A stretch of DNA of 64,000 bases from contig NZ_CP032096.1 of assembly GCF_004786015.1 (NCBI RefSeq), positions 868,001-932,000 of the forward strand, read 5' to 3'. A program made the translations under genes and the position numbers. The notes beneath the pieces are model-generated. The model was not told the DNA's origin and searched no databases. It saw only the letters and a list, made by a program, of their open reading frames with translations. Shown here piece after piece: positions 62,768 through 64,000 of the stretch. Source of the DNA: Hydrogenovibrio crunogenus. Lineage in GTDB: Bacteria; Pseudomonadota; Gammaproteobacteria; Thiomicrospirales; Thiomicrospiraceae. Numbering within the stretch: position 1 is the stretch's first letter; each line of letters starts with the position of its first letter.

Positions 62768-63406
62768 ATGACTTTTGAACAATTTATATTTTATCTGTTA
62801 GCGGGTATTTCAGCTCTTTCAGCTCTGATGGTTATCAGTGTTAAAAACCCGGTTAAAGCAGCCTTGTGGTTGGTTTTAACATTTATTGCGACTGCAGGGG
62901 TTTGGCTAACTGCTCAGGCTGAGTTCCTAGGCCTGGTTCTAATCCTCGTCTATGTCGGTGCCGTTATGGTTCTATTCTTATTCGTGGTGATGATGCTGGA
63001 TATCAATCTAGCGCAGCTCAAAGAAGGGTTTACACGTTATTTGCCTTTGGGTGTGCTTGCTGCCGCTGCCATTTTTGCTTTGATGTACTTAGTACTAGGG
63101 CCAGAACGTTTCGGGTTAGAGCAATTCGCCGCACCGCAATCTGCAGGTGGCGACTATAGCAACACCAAGTCTATCGCTGTTCCTTTATATACTACGCATG
63201 TTTATGCCTTTATCTTGGCAGCCGTTTTGTTGCTGGTCGGTATCGTGGCTGCAATTACATTGACCTTGAGACGCAGACCGCCTAAAGAAGTCTTGTATCA
63301 GGATATCGATAAACAAGTCAGAGTTCAGGCATCTGATCGTTTCAAAATGGTCAAAATGGATGCAGTGGTGAAGGAAAAAGACATTCCAGTGAAGGAGGAA
63401 GACTGA
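62768..63406 (+). CDS. nuoJ: NADH dehydrogenase subunit J
   Basis: The protein has 212 residues and five helices, with [13 protein letters not shown] and [20 protein letters not shown]. The charged C-terminal tail (about 178-212) is longer than in most homologues. The stop overlaps the nuoK start by one base. A one-mismatch decamer copy (CTAGGCCTGG) lies at 62928-62937. Confidence 0.97.
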   Translation: MTFEQFIFYLLAGISALSALMVISVKNPVKAALWLVLTFIATAGVWLTAQAEFLGLVLILVYVGAVMVLFLFVVMMLDINLAQLKEGFTRYLPLGVLAAAAIFALMYLVLGPERFGLEQFAAPQSAGGDYSNTKSIAVPLYTTHVYAFILAAVLLLVGIVAAITLTLRRRPPKEVLYQDIDKQVRVQASDRFKMVKMDAVVKEKDIPVKEED

Positions 63407-63711
63407 TGATTGCGTTGTCAGATTATTTAATTTTCGGTGCTATCCTTTTTATGGTCAGTATGGCGGGAATCTTCCTTAACCGGAAGAATGTCATTGTTTT
63501 ATTAATGTCGATTGAATTGCTGTTATTAGCAGTGAACACAAACTTGGTTGCGTTTTCACATTACTTAAACGATGTCACCGGACAGATATTCGTATTCTTT
63601 ATTTTGACCGTTGCGGCAGCTGAAGCGGCAATTGGTTTGGCGATTATCGTGTTGGTCTTCCGTAATCGTAAGAGCATCAATGTCGATGATTTAGGTTCAA
63701 TGAAAGGGTAA
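63406..63711 (+). CDS. nuoK: NADH dehydrogenase subunit K
   Basis: The protein has 101 residues and three helices with membrane Glu residues ([27 protein letters not shown]) of the antiporter-like proton path. It starts in the nuoJ stop. Confidence 0.98.
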   Translation: MIALSDYLIFGAILFMVSMAGIFLNRKNVIVLLMSIELLLLAVNTNLVAFSHYLNDVTGQIFVFFILTVAAAEAAIGLAIIVLVFRNRKSINVDDLGSMKG

Positions 63712-63720
63712 TAACAACGA

Positions 63721-64000
63721 TGATTTTAAAATTTTTATTAACCATTATCCTTTTATCACCGCTTTTTGGAGCGGTTGCAGCAGGGTTATTTGGTCGCCAA
63801 ATTGGGCGACGCGGAGCGCATACGATCACCATTTTCGGTGTCGCTGTGTCTACGATTTTATCAGCCTATGTTTTCTGGCTTTTCGTTTTCAACGGTCAAG
63901 CCGCTTATAACGATTCACTTTATACCTGGTTAGTTTCAGACGGTATTCGTTTTGAAATCGGTTACATGATTGACGAATTGTCGGCTACGATGATGTTGGT
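63721..64000 (+). CDS. nuoL: NADH dehydrogenase subunit L, 5' part (cut by window edge)
   Basis: An open frame from ATG 63721 to the window end encodes about 93 residues, MILKFLLTIILLSPLFGAVAAGL and later GYMIDELSATMMLV, the N-terminus of the largest antiporter-like subunit. nuoM and nuoN should follow outside. Confidence 0.95.

Overview
The window looks like chromosome of a sulfur-oxidising gammaproteobacterium of the Hydrogenovibrio/Thiomicrospira type. This is inferred from protein style, moderate-to-low GC and gene order (truA-trpFBA-accD-folC-SPOR-purF-metZ; tpiA-secG-tRNA-Leu-nuo); no database was searched. The left 3.2 kb is different: it is AT-rich and mobile.

Region 1-3200 is the edge of a genomic island. 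It holds the right end of a Tn7-like transposon (tnsB, cut by the window edge; tnsA; four repeated putative TnsB sites; a TGT/ACA terminus at about 1604). Beyond it lie two small genes whose reading frames are linked by a -1 shift, an AlpA-like regulator, a 17-copy heptamer repeat and a 20-nt tRNA 3'-end remnant that reads as an attachment-site scar. The chromosome resumes at tRNA-Arg(ACG).

Region 3670-32600 is a mosaic of single genes and short operons. It includes an ANTAR regulator, four second-messenger or chemotaxis signalling proteins (EAL; haem-binding GGDEF-EAL; Cache-GGDEF; MCP), and a glucosylglycerate operon that encodes both synthesis (synthase, phosphatase) and breakdown (phosphorylase, glycerate kinase). 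There is a redox-repair group (YceI, cytochrome b561, MsrA-Trx-MsrB lipoprotein, peroxiredoxin). A nitric-oxide locus has two NsrR-type repressors, each divergent from a target (a membrane protein; flavohaemoglobin Hmp) across 11-1-11 operators. YggL, an EF-P-like protein, a GDCCV protein, a phage-like replication gene pair, PBP4 and QueE follow.

Region 32800-53900 is dense housekeeping on the plus strand: leuCDB, M23 peptidase with bactofilin, asd, truA, trpFBA, accD, folC, a SPOR protein, purF, metZ, then yhbY/rlmE diverging, and ftsH-folP-glmM-tpiA-secG.

Region 54200-64000 is tRNA-Leu(GAG) and the NADH dehydrogenase operon nuoA-nuoL, cut in nuoL; nuoC and nuoD are separate genes.

The most striking unexplained signal is a perfect 10-bp palindrome, CCAGGCCTGG. 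It occurs eight times exactly and three more times with one mismatch, where about 0.06 copies would be expected by chance. It lies both in terminator-like hairpins between genes and in frame inside genes, usually as Gln-Ala-Trp. It behaves like a dispersed genomic signature such as an uptake or terminator repeat.
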